20,778 nucleotides of DNA from Isoetes engelmannii (GCA_011763485.2 JAANSK020277491.1:1-20778); one strand, 5' to 3'; positions 1 through 12,184 are shown, numbered from the stretch's first letter. Notes: generated from the letters alone by a model not told the origin. Numbers and translations are program-made.

Positions 1-217
1 GAATTGTGGAATCTGGTAGTACAAACTATGGAATTGTGGAATCTGGTGTAATTTGTGAGATGTAAACTTTGAAACTTCCTGAATTTCGAAACTTTGGAAT
101 TTTCTATAATTCCTGAATCTGTAAAGTCTGGCAACATTGAAACTTTGTAATTCGTGAATTTCCTGTAATTCCTGAATCTGCAAAGTCTGGATACATTGAA
201 ACTTTGTAATTCGTGAG
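1..217. repeat. Diverged tandem repeats (30-bp and 59-bp periods)
   Basis: GAATTGTGGAATCTGGT occurs at 1 and again at 31 (30-bp period). A longer unit beginning TAATTCCTGAATCTG starts at 107 and repeats at 166 (59-bp period), with CATTGAAACTTTGTAATTCG in both copies. The stretch is dominated by variants of GAAACTTTG and GAATTTC, so it looks like a decaying satellite-like tract. It may extend beyond the left edge of the window. No coding potential was seen. Confidence 0.7.
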
Positions 218-660
218 AAGTATTTGAAACTGGAAATTGGAAGCTATGGGAAATTGGAAACTATGGAAACTTTTGTTTTTTAGCTTTTGTAATGTACGTG
301 AATGTTTGAACGTGTTTGGAGAAAGTGGACATAAAATTATGAGATAGCGGAGATGAAATTACACTGTTTAAACTTGAAGGAATCTAACAGTAATCCCACC
401 CTATCGTGGATTACGAAATTGCAAATGAAATTGCAGGACTTACTTTCAATTTTTTAAAAATCTCCCACGAATGTTAGGTAGGGTGAAAAAAAATAAAACT
501 AAAAATATTTCGCCAAAATTTTCGTAGATCCTCCGCCGCCGAGCTCAGTTTAGCCAAGCCTACGAACCGTGCCGGAGGCCCTGTCGCCAGATTTAGACGC
601 CCTTTAGGATCCAGGAGTCTACATTCGCCATTACCATATTATATTCTTTGATATTTTTTT

Positions 661-748
661 GTAAGCACAAAAGAGTTTTTGTAATGATCGGAGCTTTGCC
701 TTTTGTAAGCACAAAAGAATTTTTGTAATGATCGGAGCTTTGCAAAGA
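661..748. repeat. 44-bp tandem duplication
   Basis: Two head-to-tail copies of a 44-bp unit beginning GTAAGCACAAAAGA, at 661 and 705, differ at only one or two positions. No gene was recognised between 218 and 1453. A GC-richer patch at 531-600 interrupts otherwise AT-rich sequence. Confidence 0.8.
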
Positions 749-1453
749 ATCGTTTTTACTTAAGGTTTTTGCCATGAATTCAAAGCACTGCAATCACAAC
801 AGCAAGGTATTTATCAGTAAGCCTTTGCCAGAATACATACTACTTGGGGGTATATTCTTATAAAATGTCATCCGTTGATTTTTTGTAGTCTCTTTTAAAA
901 CACCTACGCTTTAAGGACGCCGATTCTAGATTGGAAGGAGCTAACAAAGAAGAGGAGCTATTGAGGTATCTTTTATGGTTTTCAAGACACATGCCTGTAC
1001 ATGCAATGGAATTGTGAAAGTTTAGATAATCCGATGAAGGTTGCATTTACGCTTCCAATTTTGTTCTATCTATCCTGTGACTTTGTCTTCTTGGTCTTCT
1101 GCTTGCATTTTCCTTTGTGCAGAAGCATTTGCTCCATGTTGCTTGTATCTTCCAGCTGCACCAGCAAGTACTTGATATTATATGGGAAGGCTCTCAAGAA
1201 TAAAAAGCAACAGGAATTGCAAGTAATAATAATAAGCCTATAGGAATCAGCTGATACATTGATACATGTATGTTGTAAACCTGTATTATTATGTGCTGAT
1301 CTATGCTACCCATATGCTAGATTCATTTGGGAGAAGCCTTGCATATTCGGCATTTGAAGGGTGAAGCCTGATTGTGAACATAGATTAAGTGATTGTTTTC
1401 CAATCATTCTGGTCTTCACCTCTAAATCAAACAACTGAAGTGTGTCATGACAG

Positions 1454-2537
1454 GTGCATCTAACTCAAGGAGACACCGAGGGAAAGTCAGACATTGTGTC
1501 ATGGATTACCCCACATGAGGACGAGAGTAAGGTTTTCTATGGGCTGATAAACGACGCTTATGGATACCCTGCAACAGTACGATGACAACGTATGAATATT
1601 ACAACTACACCTCAGCATACATCATTGCACACTGGAAAATTTAGAAGTATGTAAATTTTATTGGAAGATTCTTCTTTTACTTTATACAAGAATGGCATCT
1701 ATATGTTCACGTTACATGTATATATTGTTACGTACTTTTGTAGTAAGGTTTCATCCTGGGTTGCAAATTGCTTATACTTTATAAAACTTTCATTTATAGC
1801 ATGAAACGATATACTCTTACAAACTTGGTAACGGGGATTCTGCTCGTGAGCTTTCGTTTTGGTCCAGATGTACCTTACACGTTTGGATCATTGGTAAGTA
1901 TAGTTGACTTCCTATAGAACCATTAGTGGTTCCAGAGAAGACTTACTGAGATGAATTATGGAACTTGAATTCACTCAGGACCTGTTATTTTGGTAACATT
2001 TCGACTGCAGCTAATGAACCATTATAAGCCTTGAACATAGGCATTTGTGTGTAGTGTGTTGATTATGTGGCAACTGAGCGTGATACTAAGAGGCAAACAA
2101 TTTATGTAGGGGACCTTGGTCAGACAATCTCTTCATTGACAATGTTTCAGCATTATTTGGGGAGCAATGGACAGGCTGTGTTATATGTGGGTGATTTAAG
2201 CTATGCGGACAACTATCCCTATCATGACGGTAGAAGATGGGACACTTGGGGACGTTTAGTGAAGTCAAGCACTGCATTTCAATCCTGGATCTGGACTGCT
2301 GGCAATCACGAGATTGAGTTTGATCCTACAATTGTAGGTAGACATCCAGAAACTGATAAAAACTTAAACTGATAATTTGATGTTGCTTGCCATTGCAGGG
2401 AGAAACAACTGAGTTCAAACCTTTTCTCCATAGGTACCAGACTCCTTATCTTTCCTCAAATAGCACCTCTCCACTCTGGTATTCAATTGACCGGGCATCA
2501 GCACATATAATTGTTCTATCTTCATACTCTGCATATG
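1454..2537 (+). pseudogene. Purple acid phosphatase relic, 5' and 3' truncated
   Basis: Plant purple acid phosphatases are secreted dinuclear-metal enzymes that release phosphate from esters. Four exons are visible. 1454-1650 (after CAG) opens VHLTQGD and carries SWITPH and YYNYTSAYI. 1800-1893 carries YSYKLGNGDSARE. 2110-2333 holds metal-ligand motifs [13 protein letters not shown] and GNHE. 2399-2537 reads [33 protein letters not shown]. Junctions at 1894, 2334 and 2538 begin GT; 2110 and 2399 follow AG. The reading frame is disturbed at least twice in the first exon, and two compensating shifts seem to hide the expected PDVPYTFG in the second. No signal-peptide exon was found upstream, and no downstream exons with the later histidine ligands (GHVHAYER-type motif), so the gene is a truncated relic. 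The 2110-2537 part is still well preserved, so decay looks fairly recent, unless some shifts are sequencing errors. Confidence 0.87.
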
Positions 2538-2779
2538 GTGAGTGAAAGTGACAAGCAGTGTGTCAGTTCTATTATTACTTAATTTAAATGATTTGCATAT
2601 ATAGTCACGTCATGAGAAAAGGACACTAGTTCAATCTAGGTTTGAGAATTTCCAAATTGATATGTATGAAATGTTGGAGACTGAAGGAGTGCTTTACAGG
2701 TTTGTTTAACATGTTAGCAGCCAAACATGGTATTTGAGGGGCAAAAATTGAAGGATATACATGACATGGTGAGTATAAA

Positions 2780-3615
2780 TTGACTTTGAATTATTTTGAG
2801 ATCATACAACAGGAAGGCATTAATCCAAACGTGGTGTTGTGGAAGGATCTAGCTCTGTTTTCTTTTGAGAAGATGCTACACAAAGGCAATCAGACCACAT
2901 TTGCTGGCACCCTAAAGGCGTGTGCATGTGCAAGTACATGTACAGGAGCAACGAATCCAGGGAGGTTTTTCCATAGGTAGATCATTATCTTCAGGTAACT
3001 ATTGAATATTGTTATATCATAACTAGCATTCTGATTGAAATGTATGCAAAGCGTTGGAGCTGGGAAGGGGCATACAAAGTCTTTATTGACTTTGCATATC
3101 AACATGTACCTACTTGGAATGTTATGCTTGCAGGATATTTGTTATTGGATAGGATTTAAATATCCTAGCAACATGTGCTAGCATTGGAGCATTACATGAA
3201 GGATGGCCCATCCATGACAGATTACTCCAGATGGACGATGTTATAGAAAATGTGAACTTGGCTGGCGAAGGTGGGAGCTTAGATGAGGCTCTAAAAAATT
3301 CTTTTAACGTTCGCTTGGCCAAAATTTGCAAGAATGGAATCTCATGATTGCGGTTTAGCTATTGAAGGTTTTGAATAGATGCACCACAGAGGCAGAAACC
3401 CAAACACAATTAAATTTAATCTTGTGAAACAGAATTTCCATGCCACACAGGCCTGTTCTTTCACAAAGACTGCCCCGGAAAATCCAATCTCGAAATTAAA
3501 GAAGGATGTGGTCTACTGGACAAAGCTATCAGACAGCCTGTTAGAATCAGACAGCCTGTTAGAATCATGGCTTCTGGAGGCCCTTTACAATGGGGCTAAT
3601 AAAAACCCATTCTGA
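2780..3615 (+). pseudogene. Pentatricopeptide repeat (PLS-type) protein relic
   Basis: PPR proteins are helical-repeat RNA-binding proteins, mostly of plastids and mitochondria. Recognisable PLS-style fragments follow one another across several frames: LFSFEKMLHKG with TFAGTLKACA (about 2845-2930), EMYAKRWSWEGAYKVF (about 3037-3085, compare the family MYAKCGS signature), TWNVMLAGY (about 3112-3138), LATCASIGALHEG (about 3166-3204), WNLMIA (about 3335-3352) and MHHRGRNPNTIKFN (3379-3420). Spacing fits successive repeats of one protein, but stops and shifts between the blocks mean no intact product. It lies 240 bp beyond the last phosphatase exon and on the same strand. That suggests an insertion or rearrangement which replaced the 3' half of that gene. 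An 18-bp unit, GACAGCCTGTTAGAATCA, is duplicated in tandem near 3531-3567. Confidence 0.8.
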
Positions 3616-4960
3616 ATAATGCTGAGAAGTTCTACTTCGAGAAAAGAAATACTTGGGACTTAATCGAAATACCATGCGTGTAGCCATGCATCAAGTCCAT
3701 GCTATAAGTGTCACCATTCTGTCATTTTTTTCACGTTAAATTTTGAGTCCTTTGATGTTTGACTGGCAAACCTTTGTATTTTAGTAATCCCTGTTACTTT
3801 ATGCAGATAGTCATTAACATTCAAAACCCCTGATATATTCTACAAGAAGGCTGGAAAGTTATGAAAAGGTTTGATAATTAACATAGTAAAAGACAAGCGT
3901 GTAATTTAAAATCGAATTTGTTCCTGATTTGGCAAGACATCTATGTCATCTCATTTGTCCTTAAAGACCATTGGACTTCCACACATGGAAATAATGTTTG
4001 TATGTTCCCCTGCTTTGAAGGTTCTGGATCTGAGTGTCACATGGGCTTTTTGACATTAGTGCCTGATACCAACAATTTATAACCACAGTATTGCCTTATA
4101 TGTTTTTACATAAAACATAGACAATTTGTAACTTCATTTTGAATATGTGGGCTTCCAAAACTAATACATGCAATTTTAGTGTAAGATAAAGGAATGTAAC
4201 AAAATAAAGCAATTATGACGTGCAAAATGCTAGGCACTAATCACCTAATGCACCTGCATATCATTATTTGATGGGGGCGACACATTTGTTTTGCACTATA
4301 TTATTTGATCCCTCAAATTTTCCTTAGATTTTTTTCATTGTCTTTGCCTTGGCCTTGGGGTCTAACATTTAGGAATTTGTATAAGATCCCTTAAGACATT
4401 ATATCTATGGAATCCCACTAATAGGGACACGCAAGGTATTTTCAGACATTATATCTATGCACTCCTATATGGACGATAAGAAACCACTACTATTAGCACG
4501 TAGGCTTAATGCCCGGCATGCCGGTTCATGTTGTCAAATTGCCTTTGTGGATAGAGATGATTAAATCTAGGATAAAGATGTATACTATCTAACAAATGTA
4601 ATAATAACAGTGATGAAATTGAATGCTTTACTACAATCATGTTTAAAGGAGTGAATGTCTTGCTTGGACGTGCCATATTGGAGAACTTATAGCTTTGGTT
4701 GCTTCCCTTGGGCATAAGTTTATCACACACATAATTGTTTTGGTTTTAAGTTCATTAAGATCCTTTATCATGATCTATGCAAGAATTGAATAGCAAAATG
4801 AGAAAAGGGATGAAACTTAGTACCTTATGCATTATCTCATACATGTTGCAAACTTTGATTATGCTTCAGAAATACCGTTTTTCTTGGCTATTATACAGGC
4901 AATTGGAGCTGGATTGCAAAAACAAAAATACCAAGGTCTTGCATCATGTCGGAGCTGGAT
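3616..4960. other. Gene-free AT-rich stretch
   Basis: No exon chain or recognisable protein motif was seen on either strand. The only structure noted is a 16-base direct repeat, AGACATTATATCTATG, at about 4394 and 4448 (54-bp spacing). The short ORFs here are not supported by any family resemblance. Confidence 0.5.
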
Positions 4961-5500
4961 CAGGGTTGCCCTTAAGGACATATTTGCATAGGCGTAATTT
5001 AGAAGGTCAGGCGAATCATAAGCTTTCTATATGAGTTATGTTGGCGATTATTTTTTGCGACTTGAGTTGTTTTATAGAAGCTCAGGCGAATCTTGCCAAT
5101 GTCATTATGGTAATTGAAAACAACCAACTAGATTTCAACTTTGATACAACTTAAAGGGATTCAATATCCCAAAGAGACCTATCATATTTAACTAAAATTG
5201 AGTAGTTATCGACAAGTTTTTGACCACTAGACCTAGCACATAAATACTTGATATACAAGGGTGACAAAGGGCTAATCTATGATCCTATACACTAAGATCC
5301 ATAGAACTGGAGGCGAAGCTCTAGATATGAGCTTAAGAATGCATGGCTAATTTAAATAAGGGGGGAGGACGAATTGTCAAAATTTGGCGAAAGAATAATA
5401 TTTTTTTTCAATAGGAACCTATTCAGCTTTAGTATTTCATTTTCGAACATACTCAAAATATAGCCATTTGGCTATAAATAACCCCTTAAGGGCAACCCTG
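4961..5500. mobile_element. Non-autonomous DNA transposon with 17-bp TIRs
   Basis: A perfect 17-bp terminal inverted repeat, CAGGGTTGCCCTTAAGG, sits at 4961-4977, with its complement at 5484-5500, giving a 540-bp element. The CAGGG start is typical of hAT-superfamily ends. However, the flanks (AGCTGGAT on the left, CCGGTCTG on the right) show no 8-bp target-site duplication, so the family call is tentative. No transposase was seen inside. A related TTAAGGGCAACCC occurs at about 14294, possibly a solitary end of a second copy. Confidence 0.6.
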
Positions 5501-7561
5501 CCGGTCTGTATCCATGGATAGAACTCTGTTAACAAATGAGATGGTTCTACGTAATGCCTCTACTTCAAGAGGTAATTGTAGGGGTCTATTTGCATACTTT
5601 AAAAAGTATGAACCAAAACCCCTACTTCGACATGTTCAGACTGCAAGCTCCTACCAAACATGCTGATGGATCCAACAACTGTGTAACTTTGTGATCTAAA
5701 CTCTTATCTCCAACATGCAAATTCTAAACATCTAGTTTAGCATCCCGATTGATATCATAGAGGCTCTATGCACATGCTCAGAACTGAAGCAAAATCCTCC
5801 TATCAAATATACATGCTCCAGCATAAGCAAGAGCTATGAATTAGCCTAGCCCATAAGCATGGCAAATTCGGTTAAAGAGACATCTAGCATATGCAGAACA
5901 TGCAAGAAATGAGCATGGTCTATTTGTATCCAAAAGTATAGGACATGAAAATCTGGTCAAGCATCTCGATGCAAACAATCAAGTAAAACTTTCTCGGCAA
6001 GCAGGACTACAGGAGGTTTATAAATAGCATGCCAGTAATTTAGAAGAATGTTGCTGCTTAAACTGGAAAAAAAAATGTAAATTTCCCATTCTACATATGC
6101 ATGCATATATATCTACTTGAAAATAACACGAACAATTAGATATGTATGTTTAAAGGTAGGATTAAACATGAGTTGAAAGAAAATCCCCCAATTCCGTGAA
6201 AACAAATGATGAGGGTATGGATCTACCACTACTTGTTCTAGCATTTACGATATGCCTATCGCACCAAGAGTAGAAAGGGCACTGCGAGTTGGCATTCAGG
6301 AATGCAATGCATAGAAATACTCAATCCTTTCAATGCACAAAACAGTTAGGAGATGCTATTGATAATGCAAGATAATGAACTAAAACAACATAAATCTAGC
6401 ACATGCATGCAAGATAATGAACTAAAGCAACATAAATCTAGCACATGCATGCCAGTTATAAGGACCTCTGTATCACTTAGGGAAGGAATTAGCTGCAATA
6501 GCTTTCATTTATTGTGCTTCGTCTTATCGTCCATTTAATGATGCACAAATTTGTAAATCATCTCATATAAATTGCAATCTGACACATTTAGCAGCTTAAA
6601 ATGCAAAATAATCTAGCCCATGATAGGCAATTTGTTATTTTAAGTTTTAAGTGCTAGTTTTATGTGCAAGAATGGGTTAAATGCTGGAAGCTATAAGGGG
6701 CTGCACTAACAGTCTTAAATCTGCGAATACAAGGATGCGAGGACATAATGATAAGTAAGTTCTTCAAAGAACACGACAACAGCATGTATCAAGAGCACAA
6801 CTTAGAATCTAGACGACTCAAGAAACTCAGAAGGTTCAATGTGGCGCACGAAGAATTTGAAAAGGTAGAAACTAGCAAGGGTATGTATAAGCTCACACAT
6901 CTGCAAATGCGTGCAGCACAGAAATACATCATACATACCGTATTTGGGTCCCAAAGAAACTGATTGTACCAATGAATGAAGATACGAAGCTCCAGGACAT
7001 AAGCTCCTTTGGTACGGACGACGACGTCCTACAGCAATCCATTTTGTAACACCAATCCAAGTTGGCGTTTTATTGCAAACTTACCTTTTCGCTCTTTTTC
7101 TCTCTATCAGGTAGAGCCTTTGTTTCCTCCTCCATTTTTTCGCCTACATGCATCTGCAACTCGATCATAACTGAGGCTGATTGGAGATACTGGTAGTTCG
7201 AAAATAGCAGGTCGCGGAGAGGTTTCAATTTTTTTTTTAACCTTTATCTCCATCTGTTGAATTGGGACCTTGCGGGTTTATTCCTCCTTTTACTGCAATC
7301 ATAGCCCTAGAAATAGGATATTCTAAGAATATAACACTCTTCCTCACCTAGGTATGCCCTTCGGGCAACTAAAAAAAGCTTGCTCTACGGCTGTTACCAG
7401 TTTGTTGTTTCTTAATTCTTGTTTATTTGGCCAACAAAGTGGAATTTGGCCATTGGTCAATTTGGCTGGTGGCCCGGCCAGTCCGATTGGGTCGGGTCGA
7501 GAGGGTCAGTTGTGGGTTTGGGAATGTTGAGAATGTGAGCGGGCAGTCCGGCGAACTCCCA
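5501..7561. other. Intergenic stretch upstream of the QC gene
   Basis: No convincing gene was seen. A 71-codon ORF at 6748-6963 (+) is lysine- and glutamate-rich, without recognisable motifs. The last 130 bp (7430-7561) are GC-richer and contain inverted GGCCATTGG / CCAATGGCC at about 7447 and 7558. This part probably holds the promoter and 5' leader of the QC gene, but no clear TATA box or transcription start could be assigned. Confidence 0.4.
6365..6448. repeat. 42-bp tandem duplication
   Basis: Two adjacent 42-bp copies begin ATGCAAGATAATGAACTAAA and differ by a single base (AAACAAC versus AAGCAAC). Because 42 is a multiple of three, one frame reads a doubled 14-residue peptide (MQDNELKQHKSSTC). 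Nothing else suggests that it is coding. Confidence 0.85.
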
Positions 7562-10500
7562 ATGGCCAGAAGGTACGTTGCAGACGTAAGTAGGATGTCT
7601 AATAAGTTGAGGCCTCCTCGAACTGGATCTGCAACCTGTTCGATTTGCTATATCACAATGACCTTCGCATTCATCTTGTTGTTCCTTATAGCTGCGTTCC
7701 ACCAGAGCCCTGTTTTTCACGCTCTGTATCTTCCAACCGATGCTGTCCCTGTTTATGGTTATAAAATTGTGAACGAATATCCTCACGATCCTGGAGCTTT
7801 TGTACAAGTGTGAATTATTCGAAGTGTTGTTATCTTGCATCTTTTGTACATGCAATCAAGGTTTATGTTCTGTTATGGTTTTGTATTCAGGGACTTGTAT
7901 ATGCTGGGAATGACACCCTGTATGAATCGACAGGTCTATATGGACGTGTAAGTGGTTGGATGTTTATTCAGATTAGTTGCAGTGATGCATACTATGAGAG
8001 GAATTACAAATACGACTTACAATTTTCCAGTTACTAGTGGAAAGCATTATTAGAAGCAACGTCAAAGGAAGATATGTGCATTGTTGATAGGAGTTTCCTT
8101 GTTTGAATGCTTTCTCACTTGTGAAAATGACTTTTTCCAAGCTAAGTCGTTAATTATAAAAAATTTGCACTTGTTCAGAGGAGCATAGAAAAAATTCGCC
8201 CTCATATGCTTTATCTGTCGAAAATGTATCTGTTCACATCAAGGCAACCTATCCTGCGGGCTAGGCTTTTTTAAAATCATTGCAGTATTGATATGCTTGT
8301 TTATTAGGCATCTGTAAACATTTTAATTGCAAATGGATGTTTCTTTATTGCAGTCATCCATTCGTGAAGTGCAACTTCAAAGTGGGAAGGTATATGGGCA
8401 AACTAAATCTGTATTTATGATTCCACATTATCTAACTAGAGTGTCGGCTCCGTTTTTTTTCTGGCACCAAAGATCAGCTAACAATCCGCATAATGTTTTA
8501 TGCTAATGTTTTATGCATTGGATAAGGAGAAAAAGTCTGATGATGAAACGAACTAATGGTTATACATAAATAAGTCATTTTAAAGATCCATGGTTCTTCG
8601 AAGCCAAAGCATCCTCTCTTATTTGCATGTCTGCTTGTACTTAGTTATTTGGACTTCCACTTTCTTTACTGAGTTTGTTAGATATGTTAGTGCCCTTTTG
8701 ATTCCTCTTTGTTTTCTGAGGATGGTACACTTTAAAAATTACCACATGCTCTTTTCAGGTTATGCAGCTTAAAGCACTTGGGAACGAATACTTTGGAGAA
8801 GGACTGACACTTTGGGACCAAAGGTATATGCATAAGCTTTCTTGTTTGGTGTTGGGCTATTAAAAGCTTGGATGTTTTCAGTTTAGTGGTTGCAAATTTA
8901 GCTAGCAGAGCAAGGAGGTGACGTTGACTTGCGATATAAATTTGCTGTTTTAATGCCTTGCCTTCCTAGGCATCTTTACAGCGTCATGATATTGGCAGCA
9001 TTTGCTGCAACAAGCAATGTTGGATTTGGTGATCTTTGTTAGCCTTGACTGCGCAGTCACTTAATGTTCTTATTGCTGACTTGTATGGTAAGCGTACATG
9101 TTTGCTATCTTTGCTACTGTCGATCCAGCTTCCGGGTAGCATCAAGTGATGATCTTTTTGTTATTAACATATTAGAGCAGGGAAAAGTTGGAGAGATTAG
9201 GTCCTTTAAGGATCCACATTCTTGCTATGGTGCTATTCCTAACTGGGGCACCTACATCTTAGATTTGGTTGTTAGGAATCCCTGTTACATTTTGTGGTGG
9301 GGAGACCGTAAATAGATTGAGGGAAAATGTGGTTGCCACTTGGTCAAGGGTGAGCATCTCGTGGAATGGGAAGTAAAGTTCGGGCATTAAGGGCATGAGA
9401 TAAATCTTGAGAGATTGGTGCCCACTAAGGGTCCACCATGTGCTGGTTAGAACCATGGGTTAGTGTGTAACATATTCGCTACACTTGAGTCTGCTTTTGC
9501 CCTTCTTCTTCCCAAGTATATTACTATACTGAATCATTCTTTGATGCTGGGATAGGCTAGTGCTGGTTCTATGGAGAACTTCCAAAGGCTTCTTTTACAA
9601 CAAAAAGACATTTGTGCCCGTGAGTATGAAATAGTCTTTATTGATATATGAAATAGAACTAACATTTTTGAAGTATGATAGATGGGTACTTTTAAGCACC
9701 CAATGAGTGATGGCTGGGGACTAACTTACGATGGAAAGTATATTATTGGAAGTGATGGGAGTTCATCCTTGTATTTTTTGCAGCCTGGCACTTTCTCAGG
9801 TGAATGATGGTTTTGATAGTTAGCAACAAATTGCCGTTCTTTTATTTGATACCTAAGAGCTACTTTGCAGAGGTCAGAAAGTTAACGGTTGCTTATAACG
9901 GAGAAAAGGTAAAATACCTTAATGAACTGGAGTACGTTAATGGTGAAATTTGGGCAAATGTATGGCAGGTAATTCTTATTTCCTCTCTATATTGGGTCAA
10001 TGCCTCATAGGATAGCCTTAACAGGGACTGCACTTGGAATCATAGAATGAAACTGTGCTTAGAATAGAAATGCTAGGTGTAATTTCATAGGGTCTTAAAA
10101 GTTCTCAATAATATAAAATGGCATTGTTGCTTGTTTCTTTATTATACTTGATTAATCAGGCCAGAAAGGACCAAGTAATGCAATTAACGTCTTGCAGGTT
10201 TGAAAATCATAGCATGACCAAAATAGCTGATTGCTTTACTGTGAATTGAATTTGGAGTGCTCTGAACTGGCCTTAATAGCTTAGATTAGAAGTGCAAGAA
10301 AAAAGGGAGGCCATGCAATGTACATTTGCAATTTCTTTTAAGATCTGTTTTAACACCAAAAGTCCTATCGAGCTTGCAAAGAAAGACAAAATGGAGTTGC
10401 GCAAAGATGCATGTGCATTCTAAACGGCATAGCCTATATAGGGTATGCGTTGTCTTTCAAGCCAGATAGAGAGAAAAATTTCTTCAATTCAATGGGCTGG

Positions 10501-12184
10501 CCACAGTTTGTTATGTTTGACCTTAAATGAAAATGTCTGGCATCATAGGGAATGGCTGGATGTTATCAGACAGAAAACAATCCACTGGAATGATACAGGC
10601 AGAGACATGTGACATGCAACATGATGAATGGTTCGTTTAATAATCATGATGTTTGAATGCAATAGTTTAGGGCCTTATTGCACTGTTGTGAAGAGGATAG
10701 GCTATTAGAGCATGCTTACATTGTACAAAATAATTCATGGCGTCCTTACTGGCTATGTGCCTGTACAAAATATTTTATGGCGTCCTTACCTGCTATGTGC
10801 CTGAATCCCAACTTATTGATTATATAAATGGCGTGTATTTTTTTTTTCTTTTCATAACTTGAAAGCTAGCAAGTCAGCCAGTTGTCCTTGCTTGAAGAAG
10901 CAATCATTATGGATAGGCACAAAGGAAAAATAGGCATAAAGGAAAAATGCGCATCTCAGGCTGCATCCTGAAAGCATTCAGCAACTGAAAGATTGATATA
11001 TGCAAATTATTAGCTTTATCTATATCTGTAATCCATGGTAGACCTGGAATATGATGAGTTTCCAATACGTCATTCCTCGTTGCTTTCGTTTAGCAGCTAT
11101 CAGCCTTACCTCATGTGTACCAGATTGTAACTGGATTATCATGGTTTTGAGAAACCATCATGGCTTATTATTATCAAATGTTTATTCAACTAAGTTATGG
11201 AGGAAGGAAAGGCAAGAACTAGAGTTAGGTGTGATCATTCATTTGAATTGCCATATTTCTAACTATAATATGGATTGTATGACGACAGACCGAATGTATT
11301 GTGCGAGTGTCACCCAAAGATGGCAGAGTTATAGGGTGGATAGTTTTGCATGGCTTACGGTAAGTTCTTGTCTTGCCTTTACTATTATATATATGCTAAC
11401 TGTTTTTATGCACTGGGATAAATTAATTGCAACTTCTGGTAATAAGGTATGGGAACTATCTATTGCATAATAAGAGTAGCCATAGTGTTTGATATGTGGT
11501 TTCTTTCGCTATATCACATGTTTTCTTGGGCTGTTTCAGTATTTGGATGTCCTTAATGGCATTGCTTGGGATGCAGAGAAAAGCCGAATATTTGGTGGGT
11601 CCTCAATCCTAATTAGTACACTTCGATTGTCAAATTCCCGTGTAAAACTAGATAGCCTAGTTATAAGCAAAGTCCCTTCTTGCACGGTTGTTCCCATGAC
11701 CTTTCTAATTTAGAGAGGTCTAAGCACACAAAATATTAGTGCTTTGTCATGAGTAGTACCATAATGTACTAGCTAATTGTGTTGCAGTTGGCTTGTCTCT
11801 GCTGTTTGTATTCCATCCAGACCATTTCCCCTTTAATTTTGACTTTTCATTTCCAAGCTTTGTGTTTAGCGCTGGAATGATAACTCTTCAGCTCTCTTAG
11901 TACAACTTCAATGTAAATGCATAGAAGGATTACACGTTTAGTGCCAATCATGTTTTGGATGTTTACCTTTATGTAGCACAATTTCTCAGTGTCAGCATGT
12001 AGGGTTAGCGTGGCTGTTTTTCTTTACAGAAATTGGTTTTGTTGATGGTTAAGTTTTGCTTTGGTTCATGTTTTTAGTCACAGGAAAACTATGGCCAAAG
12101 CTTTTTGAGATAGACTTACAATCAACCATTCAGTCTCCTACGGATGGATATCAAACTATTCAAAAGACTTGTATTCTACCATAA
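7562..12184 (+). CDS. QC: Glutaminyl-peptide cyclotransferase, plant type (11 exons)
   Basis: Converts N-terminal glutamine of secreted peptides to pyroglutamate with release of ammonia; plant enzymes are five-bladed beta-propellers of the secretory pathway. Exons: 7562-7807, 7891-7947, 8354-8389, 8759-8823, 9556-9619, 9682-9799, 9871-9968, 11289-11359, 11416-11446, 11540-11594, 12078-12184. These total 948 nt (315 residues plus stop), close to Arabidopsis QC (about 320), and every junction keeps frame. Residues about 30-46 form an N-terminal membrane anchor. Family motifs follow: EYPHDPGAFVQG (73-83), YAGNDTLYESTGLYG, YFGEGLTL (E127), W141, MSDGWGL (W168), GSDGSSSLY, YLNELEYVNGEIWANVWQ (211-228), VSPKDGRVIGW, DVLNGIAWD (265-273) and TGKLWPKLFEIDL (282-294). 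The start at 7562 fits family length; 7595 is an in-frame alternative. Odd points: intron 8 (11360-11415, 56 nt) has no AG and appears to end in TG, and exon 5 has drifted (LVLVLW). Either may lower function. Confidence 0.9.
10723..10802. repeat. 40-bp tandem duplication in QC intron 7
   Basis: Two adjacent 40-bp copies begin GTACAAAATA and end GCTATGTGCCT, with a few substitutions. They lie inside the 1320-nt intron 7 (9969-11288), the longest of the gene. A 17-bp tandem pair, AGGCACAAAGGAAAAAT / AGGCATAAAGGAAAAAT, follows at about 10916. The rest of the intron shows no recognisable element. Confidence 0.8.

Noticed and set aside
7351-7366. Terminator-like hairpin TGCCCTTCGGGCA
   Set aside because: A short GC stem has no known terminator role in plant nuclear DNA and is expected by chance.
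7457-7855. 132-codon minus-strand ORF
   Set aside because: It is the antisense shadow of QC exon 1 and its GC-richer leader.
8970-9044. Candidate QC exon reading HLYSV and SNVGFGDL
   Set aside because: It lacks the conserved tryptophan and hits a stop. The segment 9556-9619 (LVLVLWRTSKGFFYNKK) fits the family, both phases and both splice sites better.
9180-9540. Possible transposon insertion in QC intron 4
   Set aside because: The base texture differs from its surroundings, but no terminal repeats, duplication or protein motif could be shown.
11051-11470. 139-codon plus-strand ORF
   Set aside because: It overlaps QC exons 8 and 9 but reads exon 8 in the wrong frame and runs through intron sequence; no family resemblance.
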